Source: Flaviramulus basaltis
GTDB taxonomy: Bacteria; Bacteroidota; Bacteroidia; Flavobacteriales; Flavobacteriaceae
Direction: 5' to 3'
Length of the DNA: 64,000 nucleotides
Assembly (NCBI RefSeq): GCF_900114265.1
Contig: NZ_FPKV01000001.1
Location: 186,001 to 250,000, forward strand
Positions within the stretch are counted from its first letter, which is position 1, and every line of letters begins with the position of its first letter. Positions 54,001 to 63,871 of this stretch are shown piece by piece. The translations under genes and the position numbers were made by a program. A model generated the notes under the pieces. It did not search any database and was not told the origin of the DNA. It saw only the letters and a program-made list of their open reading frames with translations.

Positions 54001-54451
54001 TAACAACTTCTTTTTCTAATTGCATAGATTCAGAATTTATACAATATCGTAATCCACTAGGTTCTGGTCCATCTGGAAATACATGTCCTAAATGTGCATC
54101 GCAAATATTACACATCACCTCTACGCGAACCATGCCAAATGCTGTATCTTTTTCATACTTAATAGCATTCTCTTTAATTGGCTGAGTAAAACTTGGCCAA
54201 CCTGTGCCTGAACTAAACTTAATAGTAGAATCAAACAAAGGTGCATTGCAGCAAATACAATTGTATTTACCAGCATCATGTATAGTACAAAGTGCACCAC
54301 TATGTGGTCGCTCAGTTCCTTTTTGTCTAGCAATTCTAAATTGCTCTGGAGTTAATTGTTTTCTCCATTCTGTATCGGTTTTTTCAACACGTTTGTCTGG
54401 TGTTGGGTTTCCGTTTACGGCAAAATTTATAACTTCTTTCCAAGTAAGCAT
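53993..54451 (-). CDS. msrB: peptide methionine (R)-S-oxide reductase
   Basis: A 152-residue MsrB with two zinc CxxC pairs (CICC, CNIC), FSSGTGWPSF, DAHLGHVFPDGP and the catalytic cysteine in LRYCINS. It precedes msrA with an 8-base overlap, forming an operon that covers both methionine sulfoxide epimers. Confidence 0.95.
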   Translation of the reverse strand: MLTWKEVINFAVNGNPTPDKRVEKTDTEWRKQLTPEQFRIARQKGTERPHSGALCTIHDAGKYNCICCNAPLFDSTIKFSSGTGWPSFTQPIKENAIKYEKDTAFGMVRVEVMCNICDAHLGHVFPDGPEPSGLRYCINSESMQLEKEVVNE

Positions 54452-54601
54452 ATAATTGTTTCTTTTTTAAATGAATATAATCTTTTAGCTTTAAATAAGT
54501 CGAAATTAAGCTTGTTTTCTTACAGTTAAAATCTTTATAGATAAAGCACCTATAATATATTTAAATTTTAGTAATTTGTCATTATAAATCAAACTTGTTT
54601 T

Positions 54602-55870
54602 ATGTCGAAATTAATAGAAAGTGCTGAAAAATTTGTATTTGATTTGTTTAAAAACGAATTAGATCAAAGTTTTATATACCATAACTTCACACATACAGAA
54701 CGTGTTTTACGAAGTGTTAGAGAAATTATTGAAAATACAGATATTAATAAATCTGATGCTGAAATACTTGAATTTGCAGCTTTATTACACGATACTGGTT
54801 ACACAAAAACTAATGAAGGACATGAAGAAGAAAGTGTTAAAATTGCAACTGCTTTTTTAAAAGAAAATAATGTTGATGACAAAACTATTGAAGCTATTAA
54901 TGAATGTATTATGGCTACTAAGTTTAAAGATTTACCAAAAACATATCTTGGAAAAGTAATAAGAGATGCTGATGCTTCTCACTTTGGAAAAAAATATTTT
55001 AATGAAGCTAGTGAGTTTTTAAGAAAAGAATTAGAAATACAGGGTATCGCTAACTACACTCCTACAGAATGGGAAAACGAAAATATTAAAGTACTTACCA
55101 AAAAACATGAGTTTTATACAGATTATGCTTTAAAAAATTGGTTACCACGAAAAGAAAAGAACCTTTCAAAGCTTATTAAATCAAAGAAAAAAAGAACAAG
55201 CAAACTTAAAACAGAAGAGCTTAAAGCTAAATATAAAGCACAATATAAAAATGAAAGTCCAGAACGTGGTATACAAACATTTTATAGAGTTGCTTTAAGA
55301 AATCACATAAAGCTAAGTGATATTGCCGATACTAAAGCTAATATCTTACTATCTGTAAACGCTATTATTATATCTCTTGTTTTAGCAAATTTAATTTCTA
55401 AGCTAGATAATAATGCTTACTTAATCTATCCTACTGCTATTTTCACTTTATCTTGTGTAATATCTATGATTCTATCTATAATAGCAACAAGACCCAATAT
55501 TACAAGTGGCGAATTCACTAAAGAAGATGTTGCAAATAAAGATGTAAATCTTACCTTTTTTGGTAATTTTCATAAAATGAGTTTAAAAGAATACGATTGG
55601 GCTGTTAAAGAGCTTTTAAAAGACAAAGACTACGTGTACAGTTCGTTAACTAAAGATCTCTATTTTTTAGGAAAAGTATTAGAACGAAAATATAGAATAT
55701 TAAGAGTTACATATACTATATTTATGATAGGTATGATTGTTTCAGTACTTTCTTTTGCTATTGCATTAAAAACAAATGGTGCTAAATTAGAAGATGTACT
55801 TCCTGATGAAGCTGATAGCATTTCTCAAGTTATTAATTTAAAACAACACCAGCTCGTGAAAAATGAGTAA
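54602..55870 (+). CDS. HD-domain protein fused to a Pycsar-type transmembrane effector module
   Basis: A 422-residue fusion. Residues 1-180 are an HD phosphohydrolase (H31 in FTHTERV, H63-D64 in LLHD, D122/D124 in RDADASH). A charged linker leads to residues about 230-405, which resemble DUF5706/PycTM: RNHIKLSDIADTKANILLSV and three hydrophobic helices. In Pycsar systems this membrane part is triggered by cyclic pyrimidine nucleotides. No cyclase gene is visible in the window. It overlaps the VIT1 gene by 8 bases. Confidence 0.85.
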   Translation: MSKLIESAEKFVFDLFKNELDQSFIYHNFTHTERVLRSVREIIENTDINKSDAEILEFAALLHDTGYTKTNEGHEEESVKIATAFLKENNVDDKTIEAINECIMATKFKDLPKTYLGKVIRDADASHFGKKYFNEASEFLRKELEIQGIANYTPTEWENENIKVLTKKHEFYTDYALKNWLPRKEKNLSKLIKSKKKRTSKLKTEELKAKYKAQYKNESPERGIQTFYRVALRNHIKLSDIADTKANILLSVNAIIISLVLANLISKLDNNAYLIYPTAIFTLSCVISMILSIIATRPNITSGEFTKEDVANKDVNLTFFGNFHKMSLKEYDWAVKELLKDKDYVYSSLTKDLYFLGKVLERKYRILRVTYTIFMIGMIVSVLSFAIALKTNGAKLEDVLPDEADSISQVINLKQHQLVKNE

Positions 55871-56576
55871 TAATACAAATAACTTAGATGATTACTTAGA
55901 CAATCACTACATACACAGAAGTAATTGGTTAAGAGCTGCTGTTCTTGGGGCAAATGATGGTATTTTATCAACAGCAAGTATAGCAATAGGAGTTGCTGCT
56001 GCAAGTAATTTAAGAGAGCCAATTATACTAGCAACATTAGCTGGTTTAGTTGCTGGAGCATTATCTATGGCAGCAGGAGAGTATGTTTCAGTTAGTTCCC
56101 AAACGGATGTTGAAAGAGGAGATATTGAGCGAGAAAAACAAGAATTACTAGAAATACCCGATATCGAATTACAACGCTTAGCTGAAATTTATGAAAAAAG
56201 AGGTTTAAAAAAAACAACTGCATTAGTTGTTGCTAAAGAATTAACCGAATATGATGCTTTAGGAGCACATGTTAGAGATGAATTAGGTATTAATGAAATA
56301 AGTCAAGCTAAACCCATACAAGCAGCTTTAACATCTGGAGCCGCCTTTACATTAGGCGGTATTCTACCTCTTTTAGTTACACTTTTTCTACCTCTTCAAA
56401 ATATTGAGTACTACCTTTATGGCTTTGCCATTTTTTTCCTAATAATTTTAGGCGGTTTAGCTGCTAAAACTGGTGGCTCTAGTATTGGTAAAGCTATTAT
56501 TAGAATTACTTTTTGGGGAACCGTTGCAATGGGCTTAACAGCATTGGTTGGGTATTTTTTTGGTGTAAATATTTAA
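55863..56576 (+). CDS. VIT1/CCC1-family Fe2+/Mn2+ transporter
   Basis: A 237-residue membrane protein with about five helices. GANDGILSTASIAIGVAAA, MAAGEYVSVSSQ and the cytoplasmic EREKQELLE helix are family signatures. It likely moves iron or manganese out of the cytoplasm. Its start overlaps the HD-PycTM gene by 8 bases, so the two are cotranscribed. A functional link between them is unknown. Confidence 0.9.
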   Translation: MSNNTNNLDDYLDNHYIHRSNWLRAAVLGANDGILSTASIAIGVAAASNLREPIILATLAGLVAGALSMAAGEYVSVSSQTDVERGDIEREKQELLEIPDIELQRLAEIYEKRGLKKTTALVVAKELTEYDALGAHVRDELGINEISQAKPIQAALTSGAAFTLGGILPLLVTLFLPLQNIEYYLYGFAIFFLIILGGLAAKTGGSSIGKAIIRITFWGTVAMGLTALVGYFFGVNI

Positions 56577-56596
56577 ACTAAATTTTTATTTATTTC

Positions 56597-58981
56597 TTAA
56601 GCTTTTATTTCTTTTATTAAATCATCATAAGTATAGAACGTATTTTCATCGCCTTCATTTTTTTGATATATCATACTTACTCTAATTGCTTTTAATCCTG
56701 TTACGCCTTGAAGATCTTGTAAATCTAATATTTCAACATCATCCCCAAACATATTTTTAGATTGCATAAAACGCACATACTTTAAATACTCTATTTCATC
56801 TTCTTTATGAGAATAAACAATGCTCATTTTACCTTTGGCGGTAATACGTTCTTCTGTACCTTTTATAAAAGCTTTATCTACTCGTTTTTTTACAACTTCA
56901 TATCTCGCATTATAAGTTCCATCAACATCAAATTGCTTTTCATCCATTCTAAAACGAATAGATAACGGTTGATTAAATACTAAAATCATAGAAGCCACAT
57001 CTAAACCAATTGGATATTCATTTTGGTTTTGATAGAAACTATTTTCCATTTCGTACATAACCTGCAACTGCCACAACCTTAAATTGTATAAGTAAATAGA
57101 ATTAAAACTTTCCTCTTTCGTTATAGATTCTCCTATATACATGTTATGCTCAACTCCATCAGTTTTAAAACGCTCAAAAAAATGAGGATACATATTTTGG
57201 GCATTTACTTGTTTTTCATCAAGTATAGATGACATATTTTTATTTATAAGCGCAATGGTATCGTCGTAATTTTTTCTGTAGTAATAAATAACGCCTAAAT
57301 TGGTATCAACTTTACTAAAATAATTTTCAATTTCTTCTTTTGCAAAATTCTTTTTCTCTAAAAAGAAAATGAATAATGGCTCTATTTCTTGTTTAAAAAA
57401 TGAAGTTAATTGTTGCTCTGTATCAACTTTAAATTCATTTTTTATTTCTGTATTAAATGATTCAATTTGAAACCTAATTTGCTCATAAATAGGTAGTTTT
57501 TCTTCGTTTGGTAATTTCTCTAAAACTTTGTCTACCAAAGTTAATTGTAATGATAAATCTTTTTGTGTAGCAAGATTTCTTGCTTCAGAGGATCCTTTTA
57601 CATCAATTTGGCCAAACAAAGGATATACGTTTTTGAACGCTATTTTACTAAATGATGCTTTACTGCCTTTCTTTTTTTGACTATCTAATAAAAACTTTTT
57701 TGCTGCTTGTTTAAATTTCCAAGATACACTTGGGTGTATAGATGTACATTCCTGTTGTATAATAGCTTCAATTAAGTTTTCTTCTTCATTATTAGAGCGT
57801 TCTACAGCCGAAACAATAAATGGCATAACATCAATTAACTTGTAAGCGTTAATACTATTGAGTTCTTGCGGTTTAAAAGAAACTATTTCTAAAATACCCA
57901 TTAACCCACGATCATTAGCTATAGGGGCAAAAATAGCACTTTTTATACCCTGTTGATGCAATGTTTTAATGTGTGGTGTTCTACCTTTAGATAATCCATA
58001 CATTCTATCAACATCCGAAACAGAAAAATATTTATTATCATTTAACAATCTATTATAAGACCATTTACATAATGAATCAGTACACTTTTTACTATCAGAG
58101 TTATTAATTAAAAAACTATTAGCTCCAATTCCATATACTCGCTCAAACGTATTTTCTTCTTTATTATAACTTGAAAAACCTACTTTAATATCTTTAACAC
58201 CTAATAGTGAACTGAAAATTTCATGGAAGCTTTCAATAAAGCTCTCCTCCATACAGGTTTCGTCTATTATAAGGCTTGATTTTATATTAGATATGGATTG
58301 GTCATCTGTTATGTCGAAAATATTAGAGATTACAAAGCCCTTAAATATGTAACTATTTGGAGGAAATTTTTCTCTCCATAGCTCTTTATTATCAAAGTTA
58401 TCTAGTAAGTCATCATAATCTTCTTTTGTGATTGGTTTTGCTATATCTGTTGGGATAACTTCACAAAAATCTGCATTATATAATATTTTATAGTATCGAA
58501 TTATACCATTTTCATCTGGAATTTGGTAATAAAATGGCCTTCTTAAGTTCAAGTTATATCCATAACAATAATTAAGTATAATGGTACATGCAATAATGTA
58601 CACATCATCTTCTGGCATGTTTTTAATTTGAAGCTTAAAATCATCACCAGCAGTTTTGATAATACTTTTAAAACGTTCTGAAGCATTGAATATTAAATCA
58701 TGAAATGGTACTGAAGCTGTTTTAATTTCGTTTTTTGTTAAAAGCGAATTAAATGTATCTTGGAGTATAATCTTGATTTCTTTTTCTCTTACTTTTAATG
58801 TAGAGAAATCACTAAAGCCTTCTCTAAGTTCTGGAAACTTATTAGCGATTTCCAAAATTTGATTAGCTTTAGCCACAATAAACTCATCATCACTTTTAGA
58901 TAAAGTTTCATAATCCTCCAAAAGCTTATTAAAACTAATTTTAAGCTTTAGTGGTGACTCAATATTGTCGTTAATATTCAT
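56597..58981 (-). CDS. GAF-domain protein, large, conserved Bacteroidota type
   Basis: A 794-residue protein of unknown role. A GAF-like domain lies at about 270-420 (IKVGFSSYNKE, IKSAIFAPIANDRGLMGILEI). The rest is mostly alpha-helical with no enzyme motif I recognise and no signal or membrane segment. The ATG at 58981 is chosen over a TTG at 59005, because the -7 element at 59003-59010 would leave the TTG outside the transcript. A signal-sensing scaffold is a guess. Confidence 0.75.
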   Translation of the reverse strand: MNINDNIESPLKLKISFNKLLEDYETLSKSDDEFIVAKANQILEIANKFPELREGFSDFSTLKVREKEIKIILQDTFNSLLTKNEIKTASVPFHDLIFNASERFKSIIKTAGDDFKLQIKNMPEDDVYIIACTIILNYCYGYNLNLRRPFYYQIPDENGIIRYYKILYNADFCEVIPTDIAKPITKEDYDDLLDNFDNKELWREKFPPNSYIFKGFVISNIFDITDDQSISNIKSSLIIDETCMEESFIESFHEIFSSLLGVKDIKVGFSSYNKEENTFERVYGIGANSFLINNSDSKKCTDSLCKWSYNRLLNDNKYFSVSDVDRMYGLSKGRTPHIKTLHQQGIKSAIFAPIANDRGLMGILEIVSFKPQELNSINAYKLIDVMPFIVSAVERSNNEEENLIEAIIQQECTSIHPSVSWKFKQAAKKFLLDSQKKKGSKASFSKIAFKNVYPLFGQIDVKGSSEARNLATQKDLSLQLTLVDKVLEKLPNEEKLPIYEQIRFQIESFNTEIKNEFKVDTEQQLTSFFKQEIEPLFIFFLEKKNFAKEEIENYFSKVDTNLGVIYYYRKNYDDTIALINKNMSSILDEKQVNAQNMYPHFFERFKTDGVEHNMYIGESITKEESFNSIYLYNLRLWQLQVMYEMENSFYQNQNEYPIGLDVASMILVFNQPLSIRFRMDEKQFDVDGTYNARYEVVKKRVDKAFIKGTEERITAKGKMSIVYSHKEDEIEYLKYVRFMQSKNMFGDDVEILDLQDLQGVTGLKAIRVSMIYQKNEGDENTFYTYDDLIKEIKA

Positions 58982-59002
58982 AATATGGTAATGCGTGTAG
59001 TA

Positions 59003-59010
59003 CAAAGTTA
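59003..59010 (-). promoter_or_regulatory. -7 element TAACTTTG for the GAF protein gene
   Basis: Minus-strand TAnnTTTG match 21 bases upstream of the ATG at 58981. It supports that start. Confidence 0.5.
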
Positions 59011-59100
59011 CAAATTATTGTTTTAGTCGTTATAAAATAGACTTCTTAACAATAAAATTGTTACAAGCTAAAATGTTAAAAATGAAGTGTTTTACTTAAA

Positions 59101-59130
59101 AAAAGCTTCTCAAAATTTTGAGAAGCTTTT
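59101..59130 (-). terminator. terminator of the transketolase-transaldolase operon
   Basis: A perfect 30-base palindrome (arms 59101-59115 and 59116-59130, core AGCTTCTCAAAA) followed on the minus strand by a run of eight T. Confidence 0.85.
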
Positions 59131-59155
59131 AGTTTTAATTTTTCAAAAAGAATAA

Positions 59156-59812
59156 TTATTGATTTCCTTTTTTATAGTCTTCTAAAAATTTAGCTAAACC
59201 AATATCTGTTAATGGGTGCTTAAGCAATCCGGTGATTGATGATAATGGTCCTGTCATAACATCACTTCCAATTTTCGCACAATCAATTACGTGCATTGTG
59301 TGACGTATTGAAGCTGCTAAAATTTGAGTTTCAAAACCGTAGTTATCGTAAATTTGTCTGATTTCAGCAATAAGATTTAAACCATCTGTAGAAACATCAT
59401 CTAATCTTCCTAAGAAAGGAGATACATATGTTGCTCCAGCTTTTGCTGCTAATAATGCTTGTCCTGCAGAAAACACTAAAGTTACATTAGTTCTTATTCC
59501 TTTATCTGAAAAATATTTACATGCTTTAATACCATCTGCAATAATTGGTAACTTTACTACAATTTGAGGATGTAAAGCCGCTAAAGCTTCACCTTCTCTA
59601 ACCATACCATCAAAATCTGTTGAAATAACCTCAGCACTTACATCTCCTTCAACTATATCACATATTTTTTTGTAGTGTGCAATAATATTATCTGCACCCG
59701 TAATTCCTTCTTTTGCCATTAATGATGGGTTTGTTGTAACGCCATCTAAAACTCCTAAAGCTTGTGCTTCTGCAATATCATTAAGGTTTGCTGTGTCAAT
59801 AAAAAATTTCAT
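59156..59812 (-). CDS. transaldolase/fructose-6-phosphate aldolase (TalC/FSA type)
   Basis: A 218-residue class I aldolase barrel. [23 protein letters not shown] and the Schiff-base lysine K87 in VVKLPI are diagnostic, as is [14 protein letters not shown]. The short form includes both transaldolases and fructose-6-phosphate aldolases. Pairing with transketolase 10 bases upstream argues for transaldolase function in the pentose phosphate pathway. Confidence 0.92.
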   Translation of the reverse strand: MKFFIDTANLNDIAEAQALGVLDGVTTNPSLMAKEGITGADNIIAHYKKICDIVEGDVSAEVISTDFDGMVREGEALAALHPQIVVKLPIIADGIKACKYFSDKGIRTNVTLVFSAGQALLAAKAGATYVSPFLGRLDDVSTDGLNLIAEIRQIYDNYGFETQILAASIRHTMHVIDCAKIGSDVMTGPLSSITGLLKHPLTDIGLAKFLEDYKKGNQ

Positions 59813-59822
59813 AATTTATGTT

Positions 59823-61859
59823 TTATACTGTTTTTAAATATTCTAATACTTCTTTACTTACTTTTTCTCCTGTAAAACCAAATTTATCATCAAGTACAGT
59901 TGCTGGTGCTGAATATCCAAAGTGATCTAATCCAAAAACCTTACCGTTATCACCTACTAAACCTTCTAAATTAACTGGTAAACCAGCTGTTAAACCAAAT
60001 AAAGGTTTGTTTTTAGGGATAATACTATTTTGATAATCTTTAGATTGCAATCTGAATAAACCTTCTGAAATTACTGAAGCTATATTTACTTTTAATCCGT
60101 TTTCTGCTTCTAATATTTCTGCTGCAGCTACTAAAGTTGCTACTTCAGATCCGTTTGCAATTAAAACAACATCTGGATTTTCAACTTCTTTTACTAAATA
60201 ACCACCTTTTTCTGCAGCTAAAGCTTCATTATATCTTGAATCGCCTTTTGCAGCCAAATCTTTAATGCCTTGTCTTGATAATATTAAACCTGTTGGTGTA
60301 CTATTATTTTCTAAAGCCATTTTCCATGCTACACTTGTTTCAGCTGAATCTGCTGGTCGTAACGCTAAGAAACTTGGATTTCCGCTATGATTTTTAAGTT
60401 TTTCAAGTAAACGTATTTGTGCTTCTTGCTCAACTGGTTGGTGTGTTGGTCCATCTTCTCCTACTCTAAAAGCATCGTGAGTCCAAACATATTTTACTGG
60501 TAATTCTTGAATACCACTTAAACGAATAGCTGGTTTCATATAATCTGAAAATACAAAGAAGGTTGCAACTACTGGAATAATTCCACCATGTAAAGCAATA
60601 CCATTTGCTATACATGCCATTGTTAATTCTGCAACACCTGCTTGTAAAAATGAACCTGAAAAATCTCCTTTTTTAAGTGCATGTGTTTTCTTTAAGAAAC
60701 CATCTGTTTTATCACTGTTTGATAAATCTGCAGAAGACACAATCATATTTTCTACATTTTCAGCTAAGTAACCTAAAACATCAGAAGATGCTGCTCTAGT
60801 TGCTAATCCTGCTTTATGCTCTATTGATGCGAAATCTAATTCTGGTAATTTACCAGATAAGAAGAAATCTAATTTATCTGAAAGTGCCGAGTTATCTTTT
60901 TTCCAAGCTGAAATTTCAGCTTTCTTTTCAGCTGCTTTAGCTGTTTTTTCAACAATAAGATTTCTGTAAAATGCTTCTACATCATCAAAAATATCAAAAG
61001 GACTTTCAGGATTTGCTCCTAAGTTTAATAACGTTTTATTATAATCTGCACCTGTTGCTCCAATTGGCTGACCGTGCAATTCACAGTAACCTTCAAACAT
61101 ACTGCCATCTGCAGCAACTGCTCCTTTACCCATTATAGTTTTACCTATTATAAGTGTTGGTTTTTCTGTTTCATTATTTGCATCTTTTAATGCTTTTCTT
61201 ATTTCATCATGATTATGAGCATCGATTGTAACTACATTCCAACCCCATGCTTTATATTTCATGGCAGTATCTTCACTCGTTACCTCATCTGTAGAAGTTG
61301 ATAACTGAATATCGTTAGAATCGAAAAACATGATAAAATTACTTAATCCTAAATGACCTGCAATTCTACCTGCTCCTTGAGAAATTTCTTCTTGAATACC
61401 ACCATCAGAAATAAAACCATATATTTTATGATTCATCCAATCTCCAAAACGTGCTTGTAAAAACTTAGCCGCAATTGCAGCTCCAACACCCATAGTATGA
61501 CCTTGACCTAATGGTCCAGAAGTATTTTCAATACCTCTTTTTACATCAACTTCTGGATGTCCTGGTGTGATGGATTTCCATTGTCTAAAATTAGCAACAT
61601 CATCTTTTTCATAATTCCCTAAAAGATAATACTGCGCGTACATTAAAGTAGATAAATGACCAGCATCCATGAAAAAACGATCTCTAAAAGCCCATGTCAT
61701 ATCAGATGGATCGAAATTAAAAAATTCAGAATATAAGATGTGCATAAAATCAGCGCCTCCCATTGGACCACCTGGGTGACCTGAGTTTGCCTTTTCTACC
61801 ATCGCTACAGCCAATGCTCTAATATTATCTGCTGATTGTTGATCTACTTTTTTGTTCAT
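59823..61859 (-). CDS. tkt: transketolase
   Basis: A 678-residue TPP enzyme of the pentose phosphate pathway. GHPGGPMGGADF at the N-terminus, the TPP motif region around SDGGIQEEISQGAGRIAGHL with FFDSNDIQL, and the central RVGEDGPTHQPVEQ of the pyrimidine domain are intact. The C-terminal domain follows (VLIANGSEVATL). It is the first gene of the two-gene operon with transaldolase. A -7 box lies 57 bases upstream. Confidence 0.95.
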   Translation of the reverse strand: MNKKVDQQSADNIRALAVAMVEKANSGHPGGPMGGADFMHILYSEFFNFDPSDMTWAFRDRFFMDAGHLSTLMYAQYYLLGNYEKDDVANFRQWKSITPGHPEVDVKRGIENTSGPLGQGHTMGVGAAIAAKFLQARFGDWMNHKIYGFISDGGIQEEISQGAGRIAGHLGLSNFIMFFDSNDIQLSTSTDEVTSEDTAMKYKAWGWNVVTIDAHNHDEIRKALKDANNETEKPTLIIGKTIMGKGAVAADGSMFEGYCELHGQPIGATGADYNKTLLNLGANPESPFDIFDDVEAFYRNLIVEKTAKAAEKKAEISAWKKDNSALSDKLDFFLSGKLPELDFASIEHKAGLATRAASSDVLGYLAENVENMIVSSADLSNSDKTDGFLKKTHALKKGDFSGSFLQAGVAELTMACIANGIALHGGIIPVVATFFVFSDYMKPAIRLSGIQELPVKYVWTHDAFRVGEDGPTHQPVEQEAQIRLLEKLKNHSGNPSFLALRPADSAETSVAWKMALENNSTPTGLILSRQGIKDLAAKGDSRYNEALAAEKGGYLVKEVENPDVVLIANGSEVATLVAAAEILEAENGLKVNIASVISEGLFRLQSKDYQNSIIPKNKPLFGLTAGLPVNLEGLVGDNGKVFGLDHFGYSAPATVLDDKFGFTGEKVSKEVLEYLKTV

Positions 61860-61915
61860 TTCTTATTGTTTGTTAGTATTTAATAGCCTGTTAGTTATCT
61901 CTTAAATTAATTGTG

Positions 61916-61923
61916 CAAAACTA
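61916..61923 (-). promoter_or_regulatory. -7 element TAGTTTTG for transketolase
   Basis: Minus-strand TAnnTTTG match 57 bases upstream of the tkt ATG at 61859. No -33 TTG at ideal spacing. Confidence 0.45.
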
Positions 61924-62140
61924 AAACATTTTATCTAAAACTCCCCTTTTTAAGACGGGTTATATATCTATAAACAGATAAAATGTATATTTTTTTAAAT
62001 AAATAACAAAAAACTTTTAAGTGTTAAACAAAACTTGCTTAATTATAAGAATTAATCAAAGATACGCAATCGGTTGTGTTTTAATGTTTACAAGCCTTTT
62101 AAATTTTATAACGGCTAGAATACTTGTCTAAATTTATGAA

Positions 62141-62178
62141 ATAAAAAAACCTTTAACTTATTAAAAAGTTAAAGGTTT
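62141..62178 (-). terminator. intrinsic terminator of tRNA-Leu
   Basis: A perfect 12-bp stem (62147-62158 with 62167-62178; AAACCTTTAACT) with an 8-base loop, followed on the minus strand by a seven-T run. It lies 16 bases after the tRNA 3' end. Confidence 0.85.
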
Positions 62179-62193
62179 AATTCTCTTTAGATG

Positions 62194-62275
62194 TGCGGGC
62201 GGGGAGACTCGAACTCCCACACCTCGCGGCACTAGATCCTAAGTCTAGCGTGTCTACCAATTCCACCACGCCCGC
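62194..62275 (-). tRNA. tRNA-Leu (anticodon UAG)
   Basis: Type II tRNA read on the minus strand. The acceptor is GCGGGCG/CGCCCGC with A73, the D-loop contains TTGGTAGAC, and the anticodon arm is CTAGA-CTTAGGA-TCTAG. A long variable arm TGCCGCGAGGTGT and the T-arm GGGAG-TTCGAGT-CTCCC follow. CCA is not encoded. Confidence 0.97.
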
Positions 62276-62285
62276 TAAAGGACTG

Positions 62286-62314
62286 CAAATATAAACAAGA
62301 TTTTTAAATTGCAA
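62286..62314 (-). promoter_or_regulatory. tRNA-Leu promoter, TTG-N18-TATATTTG
   Basis: On the minus strand a -33 TTG (62314-62312), an 18-base spacer and TATATTTG (62293-62286) match the full Bacteroidota consensus. The tRNA 5' end lies 10 bases after the -7 box. It is the best promoter in the window. Confidence 0.8.
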
Positions 62315-62345
62315 ACTCCAAACCCTTAAAAACATTCTTTTTTTA

Positions 62346-62353
62346 TACTTTTG
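62346..62353 (+). promoter_or_regulatory. -7 element TACTTTTG for the M20 dipeptidase
   Basis: TAnnTTTG match 22 bases before the ATG at 62376; no clear -33. Confidence 0.45.
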
Positions 62354-62375
62354 ATGAAAACCACACAAATACTAC

Positions 62376-63764
62376 ATGAAAAATATTCAATCTTATATAT
62401 CTGAAAATAAAGAAAGATTTCTAAATGAATTAATCGAATTACTTAAAATCCCATCCATTAGCGCTGATTCTGCCTATAAAAATGATGTATTAAAAACTGC
62501 TGAAGCTATTAAAATTAGTTTAGAAAAAGTAGGTTGTGATACTGTTGAAATCTGTAAAACAGATGGTTACCCAATAGTTTATGGCGAAAAAACAATTGAT
62601 AAAAATTTACCAACTATTTTAGTTTACGGGCATTATGATGTACAACCGCCAGACCCATTAGAATTATGGACTTCTCCACCGTTTGAACCTGTTATTAAAA
62701 AAACAGACTCACATCCTGATGGCGCTATTTACGCTCGTGGCGCTTGCGATGATAAAGGACAAATGTATATGCACGTAAAGGCCATGGAATTTATGACTAC
62801 TACAAATCAGCTGCCTTGTAATGTGAAATTTATGATAGAAGGTGAAGAAGAAGTTGGAAGTGCAAACCTCTCAAACTTTGTAAAAAACAATCAAGAAAAA
62901 TTAAAGAATGATGTTATTCTTATTTCTGATACAGGCATGATTGCAAATGATGTGCCTTCAATAACTACTGGTTTACGCGGGCTAAGTTATGTTCAAGTTG
63001 AAGTTACTGGGCCAAACAGAGATTTACATTCAGGTTTATATGGAGGAGCCGTTGCCAATCCTATAAATATTTTAACTAAAATGATTGCATCTCTTCACGA
63101 TGAAAACAACCATATAACCATTCCTGGATTTTACGATAAAGTTGAAGAATTAAGTAAAGAAGAGCGCGCAGAAATGGCTAAAGCGCCTTTCAATTTAGAA
63201 AACTATAAAAAGGCTTTAGATATTGACGCTGTTTATGGAGAAGAAGGCTATACAACAAACGAACGAAATTCAATAAGACCAACCTTAGATGTTAATGGTA
63301 TTTGGGGCGGTTATACTGGCGAAGGCGCAAAAACCGTTATTGCAAGTAAAGCATATGCTAAAATATCGATGCGATTAGTTCCGCATCAAGATTGGGAAGA
63401 CATTACAAATCTCTTCAAAAAACATTTTGAAAGCATTGCTCCAAAAGGCGTTAAAGTAAAAGTAACTCCACATCATGGCGGGCAAGGTTATGTTACTCCA
63501 ATAGATAGTATTGGCTATAAAGCAGCAAGTAAAGCTTATCAAGATACTTTTGGTAAAACACCAATTCCTCAACGAAGTGGTGGAAGTATTCCTATTGTGT
63601 CTTTATTTGAGCAAGAATTAAAAAGTAAAACCATTTTAATGGGCTTTGGTTTAGATTCTGATGCTATTCACTCACCTAACGAACATTTTGGAGTTTGGAA
63701 TTACTTAAAAGGCATTGAAACTATTCCTTTGTTTTATAAGTATTTTACTGAGTTATCTAAATAA
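62376..63764 (+). CDS. M20-family dipeptidase
   Basis: A 462-residue binuclear zinc peptidase of the CNDP/PepV-like group. VYGHYDVQPPD, RGACDDKGQ, EGEEEVGS and the dimerisation-domain LHSGLYGG segment are the usual metal and catalytic positions; the final histidine is in SDAIHSPNEHFG. No signal peptide is present, so it likely cleaves dipeptides in the cytoplasm. It is monocistronic, between a -7 box and a strong terminator. Confidence 0.92.
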   Translation: MKNIQSYISENKERFLNELIELLKIPSISADSAYKNDVLKTAEAIKISLEKVGCDTVEICKTDGYPIVYGEKTIDKNLPTILVYGHYDVQPPDPLELWTSPPFEPVIKKTDSHPDGAIYARGACDDKGQMYMHVKAMEFMTTTNQLPCNVKFMIEGEEEVGSANLSNFVKNNQEKLKNDVILISDTGMIANDVPSITTGLRGLSYVQVEVTGPNRDLHSGLYGGAVANPINILTKMIASLHDENNHITIPGFYDKVEELSKEERAEMAKAPFNLENYKKALDIDAVYGEEGYTTNERNSIRPTLDVNGIWGGYTGEGAKTVIASKAYAKISMRLVPHQDWEDITNLFKKHFESIAPKGVKVKVTPHHGGQGYVTPIDSIGYKAASKAYQDTFGKTPIPQRSGGSIPIVSLFEQELKSKTILMGFGLDSDAIHSPNEHFGVWNYLKGIETIPLFYKYFTELSK

Positions 63765-63768
63765 TTTA

Positions 63769-63809
63769 AGTGTTACCCCGAATATATTTTGAGGTAACAC
63801 TTTTTTTTT
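63769..63809 (+). terminator. intrinsic terminator of the dipeptidase gene
   Basis: A 9-bp stem AGTGTTACC (63769-63777) / GGTAACACT (63793-63801), followed by a run of nine T. Confidence 0.85.
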
Positions 63810-63871
63810 GCAATCTTTTGCGAAAGGAAAAAAGGCTTCACTATAATCACTAATACGGACATATCCGCTAA

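Larger units (their letters stand above)
61860..62193. other. 334-base spacer between tRNA-Leu and transketolase
   Basis: The spacer holds the tRNA terminator (62141-62178), a likely transketolase -7 box (61916-61923) and a second minus-strand TATCTTTG box at 62057-62064. No coding frame or further RNA was recognised. Confidence 0.6.

Noticed and set aside
54602-58981. Complete Pycsar antiphage operon
   Set aside because: No pyrimidine cyclase domain was seen in the GAF protein or neighbours; only an effector-like module is present.
62177-62368. 63-codon minus-strand frame
   Set aside because: It runs across the tRNA-Leu gene and its promoter; it is a chance frame.
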